Shown piece by piece: positions 13,501 through 25,500 of a stretch of 64,000 nucleotides of DNA. Under the pieces are notes generated by a model that saw only the letters and a program-made list of their open reading frames with translations, had not been told where the DNA came from and ran no database searches. Origin of the DNA: Cynocephalus volans (Eukaryota > Chordata > Mammalia > Dermoptera > Cynocephalidae); the NCBI RefSeq assembly GCF_027409185.1, contig NC_084469.1, positions 36,893,293 through 36,957,292 on the forward strand, in the 5' to 3' direction. Each line of letters begins with the position of its first letter. Position 1 is the first letter of the stretch. Position numbers and translations under genes: made by a program.

Positions 13501-16500
13501 GCCTTTGCTGCGTCTCACCTGCCTTCTGCAATGACAGCCATCCGCGTGTATAGTAAGTCAGATCACAGGTATTTATTATCTGCGTTGCTCTAAAGACAGA
13601 TGAATGAGCAACGAATACACAAAGGCTTGTCTTCCTTTCCTAGTTCTTCTGTGCTTTCTCTGCGGCATGTGCGTTTCAGCAGGGCCCTTGGGGAGGGCCT
13701 GTTTTAACCCAAAGAGTGACTCTAAGCAGAGGCATTTTAGTCCACACAGCAGGCCGGAAGAGAAGGGCCTGAGTGAAATGGCTCCAGCCCTGTTCCTCAC
13801 TCTTTCGAAGGCCTGACCTAGGTGCTGGGAAGGCAGTTTTTCCATATATCTGACAAACATTTAATGATTGCCTTCAATGCTCCTGGCACTGTGCTTGGAA
13901 CAAAAGGTAAACTATGATGTGGACCTCATCTTCGAGGAGCATGTGTTCTACTACGCTAAGGACTGGGACCTTGGTGTGGAGCAGGAGCAAGAAGGGAGGC
14001 TGCTGGCCATGACCCCGACTGACCGACTGACCTTAGGCCAGTGGCTTGGCCCCCTTGACCTGCTTTCTGGTGTGTAAGATGGGAGTGTTGTGGCAGACCC
14101 ATCACCCACTTGTAATGCGGTTTCAAGGAGGTTTTAGACATGGATGACCCAACCTAATCAGGTGTGGCAAGCAGTATTTGCTCAGGATCCAAATCCCAAG
14201 TCCTGCCTTCCTAAAACCCTCCCTCTAAAAGGGTACACATACCCAGTTTAAGTCTAGACTAGTATACACTGTAGCTGCCAGTTGGAGCTTTGGCCCAAAC
14301 ATATTGCAGAAATCCTGGGGAGCTGGCTTGGCCTGGGCCCCAGGGAGCCACACCAAGACTCCAAGTGGCCGAGCAGCCTCTTTGGTGCCTTTCCCGAGGC
14401 TTGCCTCTCTCACCACTCTTTGAGGGTGGAGCTCCAAGGCCAAGCAGAGCTGCTCTAGTCCACACAGCTTAGGTCCATTCAGGGAGGGCAGTCCTCTCGA
14501 TAACAGGTGCAGGGAAAAGCAGGGTGCCCTTGACACGGGACAAAGGCCAGTACTCCCAGGAGACAGAAACAGTGAGCAGATGAATCCCAAAGGACTCAGA
14601 GACTAAACACTAATGCTTTGTGCCCCCCAAACCCACCATGGACCACAGGAACCTTCCCCGTGCTTCAGACCCATAGCAACTCCTGTAATAGTTTTCTGTC
14701 CTGGCTGTTTATAAGCATCCCCCAAGGGCTGGCCAAAAGCATAGCCTGTGAACCTCACCACTGAGTATTCCGATAAGTGTGCAATGGAATCCTACCACAC
14801 GGACTTCTTACAGAGTTCCCCAGGAGATTCTGATTCACAGTCAGAGTGGAGGAGCACTGGATCAGATGCTCTAGTGAAACACATGGAATTTTCTGGTTGG
14901 GCCATGACAAATGTATTTCTATGCATCCTCAATATCTTTTCAAAGGTTCCCTCTAGAGTTACCCACGATAGTGGTTTCCAAACTTTTCTGATAATGTATC
15001 TCTATCAGTAAAGAAATCTTGAGCATGTCCCTCATCATACATATGCATGGTCTGATGAACTAATATATACATCATAAGATACACCAAAAAATAGAAAATT
15101 ACGAAGGATAGATAAAAATCAATATACGTTGAACTTCTATTATCTTCTAGTATTTTAATTTCTTCCAATATCAAATAGATTGCCTTGCTCAACCCTGGAG
15201 TGTGCACACCCACTTGGGAGCCATTAATCTGGGGAAGAGTAAATCAAGATAACGGGAGACCCTCATGGCTGAACAATGATCCTGGATGGCTACTTTTGGG
15301 GGAGAAAAAGTAACCCTGCATGACATAGGCAATCTGTCTGGAAACACCTTTTTTCCTCTCCCCCACCCTTGTTCAAGGAAAAGAGCTTGAAAAGAGGAGC
15401 CTGATACATGCCTCACCACGGTGAGTTTCCACCACCTGGATGATTGGGGCCTGTCCCCTGTCCCGAGTGGCTAAACTCACAAGACCCTGATGTATATCAA
15501 CTAGACCGTCATTCACTTTTAATGTCTGGAAGGTGGGGGTAGGGCAGGGCATTCCTTCCTAGTGCCCCCTCAGCTCACACAGTTTCCTATTCTCGACACT
15601 AGGAAGACCCAGAAATCCAAAGAGTTCACCCGAGTGTTGCTTGGGGATCACATTCTTAAAGCAGAGCACGTGGTGCTGAAGGATGCTTGAGGGTGGCCTG
15701 AGAAACCACCACCTGCAGCACCACCTGCCTGTTGAAGGAAGTTCGTTCTCCAGAACAGGTTCACCCTCCGTAGAGTAGGGTGGGATAAGTACTGAGAACG
15801 TCCTCATTCTCGGTGCTTTTCCACACCATTTTGATTGGCTGCCTCCTTTCTGTTTGCTTACTTTCTCCGTGCAGAGTGCAATACAGTAGATTAGCTTAAA
15901 TGAACTGCAAATTGGCAGAGTCAGAAACCTGTCTCTCGGAACACACCCAGGGCACCTTATTTCACTCCTGGGCTGGTGACTCCTACAACATCTATGCCTT
16001 TGTCCCTTCTGCTCTCAGAAAGTGCTGCTAATTCTCTCATTTCCAAGTTCTAGGAGGGATGCTTAGTGTCACCCCTGTGGGACATCAGCACCCCTCGGTT
16101 CACACTTCCCTCTTCCACGCCCCACTCCATGTTTGTTTTCCCTTAAAGCCCTCTGATGGGGTAAGGCGTGGGGGCGATGGGGCCTGATGCCTTTCATCCA
16201 AACTTTAGCAGGTAGAGGCTGCCTCCAACTCTAGAAGATTTTGAGAACTTCAGAATGGAGCCCTGATATGGCCCCCTTCCAGGATTATATTTTAGGAAAG
16301 TTTAAATTAAACACATGTAGGCCCTGCCAAAGAGGCAAGTTGCTAGGAGCTAGAGAACCTTCTGGAGTCTTGGCCCTCATCCCTGGGTTTCCACCAGCAA
16401 GCAAAGGAAACAGCAAACGGCCCTCCTGTCTGGTTTGGACAGGGAGAGCTGAGCCACGTGTGAGGGAGGGACTGCAGAGCTATGCACAGGGCAAGTGATG

Positions 16501-19500
16501 CCCTTGGAATGCAGACAGAGACCAGTGAATGCTCAGCTCCATTGAAGTTCTCTGTTCCTTGTGGTTCCCAGCACAGAGGCAACTCCCTTCCCCTAGATAA
16601 ATGGTTGTAACTTCCCATGTGATGCATGGGGACAGAATTCTTAATGAATTTATAAAAGAGAATCATTTCTTAACATGTGAAACTCCAGAGTCCTTTCTGA
16701 AAGGACTCTCTGTTGGGCAATGTAGGGAAGGAAAGTTTTCCCTGACCCTGTCAGGGTCCCTGGCTAGGTCTGAAAATCAAATAGACAAAGACAGATTAAC
16801 AGGAAAAAAAGCATACAAATGTATGCAATAAGTTTTATGTGACACAGGAGCCTTCACAAGGACATAAAGACTCAAAGATATGATCAAATTTGTGTATTTG
16901 TATGCCAGGTTTGATGAAGAATGGACAGTCATGGAGAAGTATCATTGGACAAAAGGGGTCTGATCTGATGGAGATAAACTGGTCTACGGCCATACCACCC
17001 TGAACACGCCCGATCTCGTCTGATGGAGATAAACTGGGCGAACTTAGCAAGGCCTGTGTGTTCATATTCTTCTCTGTGTCCTGTGTCTTCAGAGATAAGA
17101 ATGTTCCTTTTCTCCAGGTATAGGGAGGGCACCTCTCACATGAGGGTCTTATGACCTGCTTCAGGGGAAGGTCACTAAATCCTTCCTAGATTACATGAGC
17201 TGCTTCAGGGAGGAAGGGTGGGAAAAGGTCAGAGAAACCTTCCTGATTCTGGGGTTTTCTCAAATTTCTTCAGCTTAAAATACTTACTATGCCAAGGTGC
17301 CATATTTTGAAGTAGCATGTGCTATGCTCCCTCAGCAACCACAGACTAAAAATGTCACAAATGGAAGTAAAATTGGTCAAAGCCACTGAGGCTGTAAGCA
17401 ACTTAAGGGCAGGGATGGCTTCTTTAAAAATAGTGATAACTAAAATTTATTGATCATTTATCATGCGCCAGGTACTACTTATTCTGAAGTTTCACCCTGT
17501 GTTGCTTGTTTAATTCTTATGACAACTCTGACAGGTAGATGCTATTAGTAGTATAATCCTCTCTTTACAGATAAGAAAAATAACAGATAGAGAGGCTAGA
17601 GAATTTGTCCACAGTCACATCACTAGTAATCAGTGACACTGGGATTTGAACCCAGGCCAGAGACTGTCGCTGCACCCTATAGCCTTTAACCATGACTCCT
17701 CCACCTCCATGGTACTTGCTGTTGTGCCCAGAGTAGATGCTCAGTCGATATGTGTTAGATAGTTACATGACTGCAATAAACTGAATGTTTAAATAAATGG
17801 TTACGGATGAAAAATAGGCATAAACACAGTTCATAAGAGTAAACTGCTATAGCTATGTATGGATTTTCAGCCGAACAGGGACTCAGATAGTACTTTGTCA
17901 AAGGAGAAACTAGAATAAGGTGAGTCATAGAGAATCCCTCCCTGTATCCATCCATACGGGTGGGTGGTGGTTACCAAAATGGCCCAAAATGTCATAAAAA
18001 GATGGTTACTCTTTAAAAATCATCCCATACTAAATGTAGTGTGGGATCCTGGAATGTGAAAAGGACATTAGAAGAAAAACTGGTGAAATTCACATAAAGT
18101 CTGGAGTTTGGACTCCCATGGGCAGTAATGTACCAATGTTGGTTTCTTAGTTGGGACAAAGGTATCATGGTTATGTAACATGTTAACATTAGGGGAAACT
18201 GAGTAAAAGGTATGTGGGAACTCTCTGTACTACCTTTGCTACTTTTCTGTAAATATAAAATTATTTCAAAATAAAAAGTTTATTTTAAAAAACCATAATG
18301 AGATAACATAGTCCCAGCATGAGTTGGTGGTAAGACACATCCACATGTAAGTATGTATCATTAAAACCCAGATAATCCAGAGCAAGGGTCACAAATTCAA
18401 ACACTTGCAAGTGCCAAGCAGGTGACATAGTGAGTAGGGTGGGTCTGTGTGAGGCTAGAGATCACAGGTTCCCTCTAAAGGGACACCCACCCTCAGCTGT
18501 AGCCAACTAGTCCCAAGCAGGAATTTGGGCTTGGCGTTGCCAGATCTGTACAAAAGAAGCTGGACATCTGGACATCTTTGTTAGAAATCTCATTATTATT
18601 TAAAGATAATAGCAAACACCACTTTGCGGCCTAAGCAAAATCTGCCTGTAGGTCAAATACAACCCACAGTTGCCACTTTGCAACCTCTGAGCCAGAGGGT
18701 TTTAAAAAGACTCCTGGAAATTTAAAAACCCTTGAAATAGTCTCTTCTGGGGAGCATCTTAATGTGGCCCAGCTAAGTGACTGCCACATGGGTGGGTGTG
18801 GAGGTGGGAGTCGATCTGAGCTCAGAGCAGGAGAAACATATAACCAGGACCTGCGACTCCATGTGCCCTCTACCTGGCCTCTCCTGACGGTCAAGGATCT
18901 CGTACGCACAGCCCATGTGGCGGCCAGGTGGCATTCTTCCTTCATGGTGGCTCCTACTCTCCTCTCCTGGCTTTAGATCCTTTCAGGGCACAGAGATGAC
19001 AGGGTGTTTTGGATTGTTTTATTGATAAAATTGCATTTGAATGGCTCTTACAGACACAAGATCCATAGTAAGCTCTTTCCCCTGCATAGAGTTAAGCTTT
19101 CCTGAAGAAACTGCCCATGAACAGCTGATGATGCTGTGGTTTCTACAGCTTTAACTCCATGGGGTTTGGGGTGAAACTCCTCCTAGCTTGGCCCTTTAAG
19201 AGAAGTGACTCACGCTAAAAAATTATTAAAATTAAGCTCCTTTTTCCCCAATGTGTATAAGACCGTAATTTTGTTTGTACCCTGAATATGAGTCACCCTT
19301 GCTAATGTAGTCAGTTTTAAATAAAGAAGCAGCTCCTTAGTAAAGAGCAGTCGTTCCCAAACCTGGCTACTTAATCAGAATCCTGTGGGGAGTTCTGTAA
19401 AAATTCACATTCCTGGGACCCAAGCTCCAGAGGTTTGGATTCAGAGAGTCAACACTAGAGCTCAGGAAGCTCTATGAGAGTATTGAAAAAGTTCATGGAA

Positions 19501-19553
19501 AAATAAAATTAACAGATAATACAAATCTTTCCTTGAACTTTTTGAAGTTCCCT

Positions 19554-19588
<35 letters not shown>

Positions 19589-22500
19589 TTTTTTTTTGTG
19601 ACCGGTAAGGGGATCGTAACCCTTGGCTTGGTGTCGCCCACACCGCGCTCAGCCAGTGAGCGCACCGGCCATCCCTATATAGGGTCCGAACCCGCAGCCT
19701 TGGCGCTCCCAGTGCCGCACTCTCCCGAGTGAGCCACGGGGTCGGCCCCTCATATATATTTTTAAAAGCTCTGTAAGGAATTTTAGTAGTCAGGCATGTT
19801 TGGGAACCAGCACTTTGGAGCATTTGGGCCTCAGCTGTGCACCTTCCAAGTGGGTGGTACAAATAAATGTTTGTCATTTTTTGTGCTTCGTGTTTGTGTG
19901 ACCCTGGGAAACGCATGATCTCTCCCTTCTCAGGCTGATGCTGAAAGTCCTGAGTAGAGAAAGAGATAGAGGCACCTGCTAGCCAGGGCCATGGGAAACT
20001 TGTCAAATGTGGTAGGGGTGGAGTGTCCCAGAGTGGTAGCCACTTGCATGGAAATCAATCCAACAGTCAAAACATTGAGATCTGTAGGCATTTGATAACC
20101 CACATGGGTCGAGCCATTCATTCATTTATTTATTCAGTTCATATTTCCTGAGCATCTCCCATGAATTAGGTGGAGGGCTGCCACAGTGAACAAGACCACA
20201 GTCGCCTTCAGCAGAGAAGGTGTGGTCAAGGAGACCCACCGGACAATCAGCTCTTTGTCGCTATGGTCAGAGCTACGACAAAGGCATGCACAGAGGAGCG
20301 GGAACGTTGCCTGTTCCCGATGTGGCCCTCATGGCTGTTATTTGGTTGTCGTTTACAGATTGGCAAAATCAACACTTGTCCTCATTTCTTTATTGGGTGT
20401 TCACGAGATCCTCTTCTCTTTCATCACTGATGATCAAGTTCAAGGATTTTCAAAACTCATACGGCTTTTCCTTCAGTTGACATTGAGTTCTTTCCACGTA
20501 AGTAGGCGTCTCAACCATGATGTCTTGGTTTTGGAGAAAACAAAGTGCGTGTCGTCCAGCCAGGCTCAGCATTGAGAGAGCCCGTGGATGAAAGCAGAGT
20601 TCTCACATCAGCAGGCTTTATGGGTGAGGGCCCTTGGCGTTAGGAGGGCGTGAGGATGGGGAAGTTCTGCCTCGCTCCTCCCAGCGTGATTCAGTTACTA
20701 AAGATTCATTTTCCTGAGTTGTAATAGTTGGTGTGAGTCATGAGCATATTAACTGTGAGTGTCAACATGAAGCCTTTTATTAAGTGCCTATTTTTGCCGA
20801 GTTCTCTATAGAGCATTGTGCAAAATGAACATTGTCTGTGCTTCAAGTGACACGTACACAGAACACAGCGCAACTTGGGTAGGGACTTGTGAGTCCAGAC
20901 CAGGAGGCTCTTGACCCTTGATAGAGGTGTGGGGGCTGAAACTAGGGACAAGAGGCCAGCTGTGGCTAAGTTGCCTGAATATTTTGGTTATCCAGTGCTT
21001 AAATTGTTATGTATTACTTGGTAGCTTAAAAGGACAATCATTTTTATTATTTCTCACAATTCTGGGAGTCAGGAATCCAGGTGAGACAGAATAGGGAAGG
21101 CTAACCTCCGCTCCAGTGATGCCTGCCTGAGCTGGAACTTCCGATGTGGCTTCTTCACTCACATGTCTGATGCCTAAGCTGGGATGGCTCAAATGGCTGG
21201 TGATGGCTTTATTTGGGTCAAATTTCTGGGGCCTCATTTCTCACTATTAACTCTGTTCCTTACTTCCATACAGTAAGTTCTTAGGGCATCTCATGTTCCG
21301 TAAGTTCTCTTCTTGTGGCCGCTGCACAGTGTAGCTGAACTTCTTATGTGATAATTCACGGCTCCCAAGAGCATAAAAGCAATAGCTGCCAGGCCTTTTA
21401 AATGCCTAGGCCTGGAACTGGCACAGTGATGCTTCTGCTGCATTCTACTGTTTCAAGCAAGTCACAGACCCAGCGTAGATTGAAGGGCAGGCGGAGGGGT
21501 GCCTGCATAAGGGCCTGAATACTGGGAGCCATGGCTCATTCAAAGGCCATGAAGGCAACAGATTATCACTAACAGCATGGACACAGCAAAGGCCCCCATA
21601 CAGTAGTAACCTTGGAACTAATCATCTTTAAATGCTAGTGTAAGGGCTGAACTTTAGGAATGGAGGACAAAGAAGCTTGGCAAATCCTCTTCCTAAAAAG
21701 CAATGATAAAATTGGACAATTGTCAATAGCAATAATTTTAGGTCCCTAGAAATCAACCAAAGGCATAGAAAAGAATGAGAAGGGTTTATTCAAGTGTAGT
21801 TACTAAACCTGAGTAAGAACAATGAGAGTCTATGTCATTTTTGTCTGGAACTGCTTTTATTCTCTAAGCCTTGCTCCATCATCAGTGAGGAATTTCTAGT
21901 GAAAACTAGCAGCTTCACTACAGAAGGGGATTAACTTGGTTTGGATCAGAAAGGAGTAAAAGCTCACACCCCTGCGCATTGCCAGATGCAGTAGTGATCT
22001 TGATGGCAAAGAAACAGAGAATGACAATGTCGCAGCCTGAAGTTACAATCCTATTTGGGACAGGAAACACACTGAAGGGCTAGCCAGAAATTTATCATGG
22101 AGATTAGAGGAATGAAATGGCCATAGTGGGTCTTGATAAGCTCCCACTTATCTCTCTGGTGAACTGGAAGGTTGTGCATATGCACAAGGTTGCATACACA
22201 CTCAAGAGAGACCAGAGAGGATATCCATACCTCCCTGGTTAAATATGAGTTCCTACACATATATACAGGAGACAAAAGAGGGCCTGATGGAAAGTAAAAG
22301 CTACAAAAGACTTGTAAACGTCTGAGCTTTAAATGTGTTCCCAAAGTGACACTCAGATCCATTGGCAAAGGCTATGGAAGCCTTACTGGCTCAAGGTGTT
22401 TGAGCACAACTTTTGGTCAATCATTGGATGACCATTAAGCTATTATAAATGGAGTAGGAGACCATATTTAAGAGTAAAAGCCAAAATGTAAAAAATTAAC

Positions 22501-25500
22501 ACAGATATTAGTGGCTATACACCGTGGGAGATAGATTCCACAGAGCTAGTAGTCCAGTCAAATTACTAAACAAACACACAACTGCCACCTCACCCACAGA
22601 TGAGAAGTGGGGAATCAGAATCCTGAATTGCTACAATATATGAGGATACTTCAAAAAGTTCACGAAAGAACAGAATGAAGGAGAATACAAATCTTTCCAG
22701 GAACTTTTTGAAGTATCCTCATATTATCTAAAACTTCCAGTTTTGAACAAAAAATTAAGAGATGTGCAAAGAAACAGGAGTGTGTAACCCATACAGATCA
22801 ATGGAATAGAGAAGCCAGAAATCAACACATCCGGAAAAAAAGAAGTCTATATGAGCTTTCTTAGGGGTCCAAATGTGGACTTAGCAGACAAAGTCTTCAA
22901 AAAAGCTATTACAAATATGTTCAAAGTATTAAAGGAAAGTATAATGACAACAATTCATCAATTAGAGAATCTCACTTCAAAGAGAGAAATTATAAAATAA
23001 GAGCCAAAAGGAAATTTTGGAACTGAAAAGTACAATAACTGAAATGAAAATTTCACTAGAAAGGCTCATTCTCAGATGTAAGATGGCAGAAGAAAGAGTC
23101 AATTTGAAAATAGATTAAATTCAGTTATCCAATCTGAGGAGCAGAAAGAAAAAAGAATGAAGAAAAATAATAGAGCATCAGAGACCTATGGAATGCCACC
23201 AAGCATACCAACATACACATATGGCAGTTCCAAAAGGAGAGGAGAGATAGAAAGGGGTAGAAAAAATAGTTGAAGAAATAATGGCTGAAAACTTCACAAA
23301 TTTGATGAAAGACATTAATCTGCACATCCAGGAAGCTCAATGAAGTCAAAATGGCTTAAAACAAAGAGATTGACACCTAGAAACATTACAGTCAGATGGT
23401 TGACAGCCAAACACAAAGAGAAAATCTTGAAAGTAACAGGAGAAAAATGACCAATTATACACAGGGACCAACATTCAATCAACAGCTGACTACTAATTGG
23501 AACAATGAAGGCCAAAATACAGTGAAATGCTGAAAGAAAAAAAAAATCCTTATCAATCAAGAATTCTAAATCCAGCAAAACTGTGTTTCAAAATGAAGGT
23601 GAAATAAAAAGATGGAGAGAATTTGTTGCTGGCAAACACTCCTTACAAGAAGAATCAAAGGAAGTCCTTCAGGCTGAGAGAAAACGGCACCAAACAGTAG
23701 CTCAAATATACATGAAGAAATAAAAGCTGAAAATGGCAGATACTTAGGTAAATTGAAAGACTACAGATTTTTTCTTTTCTTCTCTGAACTGATTTTAAAG
23801 AAATAAGTTTGTATAAAATAATAATAAATTGTGTTATTAGGTTTATAACATACAAAGATCTAATATATATGACAATAACAGCACAAGAGAGGAATGAATA
23901 AATGGAGAACATTAGACAATATTTCTATATTTTACCAGACTTAAGTTAGTATTAATATAAAATAAACCATAATAAATTAAGATGCATGTTGTAATCCCTG
24001 GAATGGACACTAAGAAAATAATTCAAAAAATATAGTAAAAATACCAGCAAAGGAATTAAAATAGTACACAAGAAAATATCTGTTTAACATAAAACACTTT
24101 CAACCTCATTATATCCTCATAATATCCCTGAAATAAAAAAAACTATTATGCCCATTTTAAAGATGAAAGAACTAAGGCTCAGAGCACTTGCATATACTAA
24201 TAAATGGCAGAGATGAGATTTTTATCCAGGGGTTAACCCCCTGCCTGTTACCATAGTGCCCTAATGCCTCTCAATTGCTCTATGGAGATCAGAACTAGGA
24301 GACACCAAGTTCCCTGCACCAGAGTCATAAAGCCACTGTCACCTGGCAGGGTCAGGTGCTGAGATTCTGTGCACAGAGTAGAGAAAATGTGTTTGTCTAC
24401 TACATGCCCACCAAAAGCCAAGGAGACAACCTGTGTTATGGTCTGGGCAGTGGTTTTTTGCCCTCCTGTTGGAGCTGTATTCTTTGTGGCTTTGAACCAA
24501 GACAGAGGACCCATTGGTAACTTTATTTTTTCATTATGAGAAAATGTTTAATTTATTTCCATCTTTTGGGGGATTTAAAAAGCTAAGGCTTAGTAATTTG
24601 GGTTTCCTATGTTGCTTGGCCTTAATCTTCTTTAAAAGACAATCCCTAATTAAAAAACAAAACAAAAGCAAAAACTTGTAGCTTTTATGTCAGTAGTATT
24701 TGATGTTCCTATTTCCCCTGAGGACATGGTCAATGTGAGCCCTTGATCATGGGTTCTCACACACTCAAGTCCACCTGAGGACCAGACGTTCATGTGGAGC
24801 TATGTAGGGCAGATTTTTGAGAAAGAAGCCTAGCTTCTCTGATAGAGTTTGGACGTGCTGTCCCTGCCAAAACTCATGTGGAAATCTGATCCCCAAAGTG
24901 GCAATGTTGGGAGCTGTTTGAGTCATGGGGATGGATCCCTCATGAATGGATTAATGAATGCTCTCCCTGGGGCGCGAGTGAGTTCTCGCTGTTAGTTCCC
25001 ACAAGCATTGGTTGTTTAAAAGACCCTGGCACCTCCCCCCACCTTTTGTTTCCTCTCACTGTGTGATCTGCTTGTACCTGCCACTTTCCACCATGAGTAG
25101 AAACAGCCTGAGGTCCACACCAGACACAGCTGTATCAGAATCGTAAGCCAAATAAACCTCTGTTCTTTATATATTACCCAGTGTCAGGTATTCTGTAATA
25201 GCAACACAAAACAGACTAAGACATTCTGACTCCTCTGGCATGGGAGGATGTTTCAGTCATCTGTTGCTGAGCAGTAAACTGTCCCCAAACTTCAGGACTT
25301 AAAGAAATAATCATATTGTTATTTTTAGTGATTCTGAGAGCTGTGATATCTGGGCTCAGTGGCGTAGTCCTCCTGATACATAACTTTTGGCTGGGGCTGC
25401 ATACATCTAAAGGCTCAACTGAGCTGGAACATCCAAGATGGTTCATTCATGTGGCTAGACCTTGATGCTAGCTGAGATCCTGACATTGGCCAGGACCTCA

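Larger units (their letters stand above)
19345..19812 (+). mobile_element. MER5A-type element split by later insertions
   Basis: The left half (19345-19474) carries 'cgttcccaaacctggct', 'aatcagaatcctgtgggg' and 'ggtttggattcagagagt'. The right half resumes at about 19765 and ends 'catgtttgggaaccagcact', completing the hAT inverted terminal repeat. Between them lie an 81-bp MITE and a dimeric t-SINE, giving the relative insertion order hAT, then MITE, then SINE or AT-repeat. Confidence 0.65.
13034..20358 (+). other. GLP2R: GLP2R intron D-E
   Basis: 7.3 kb intron. It contains paralogous block 2, the 5S tailless retropseudogene, MIR, an L1 3' end and the nested hAT/MITE/SINE cluster listed separately. 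Spans 13970-14730, 15220-16960 and 18750-19330 show nothing that I can identify. Confidence 0.8.

Noticed and set aside
16982-17024. Functional 5S rRNA gene
   Set aside because: Only the first 43 nucleotides are present, so the internal promoter is incomplete and the insertion is a retropseudogene.
24840-25223. Active endogenous retrovirus
   Set aside because: Only a solo MaLR-type LTR is present, with no internal gag/pol-like sequence next to it.
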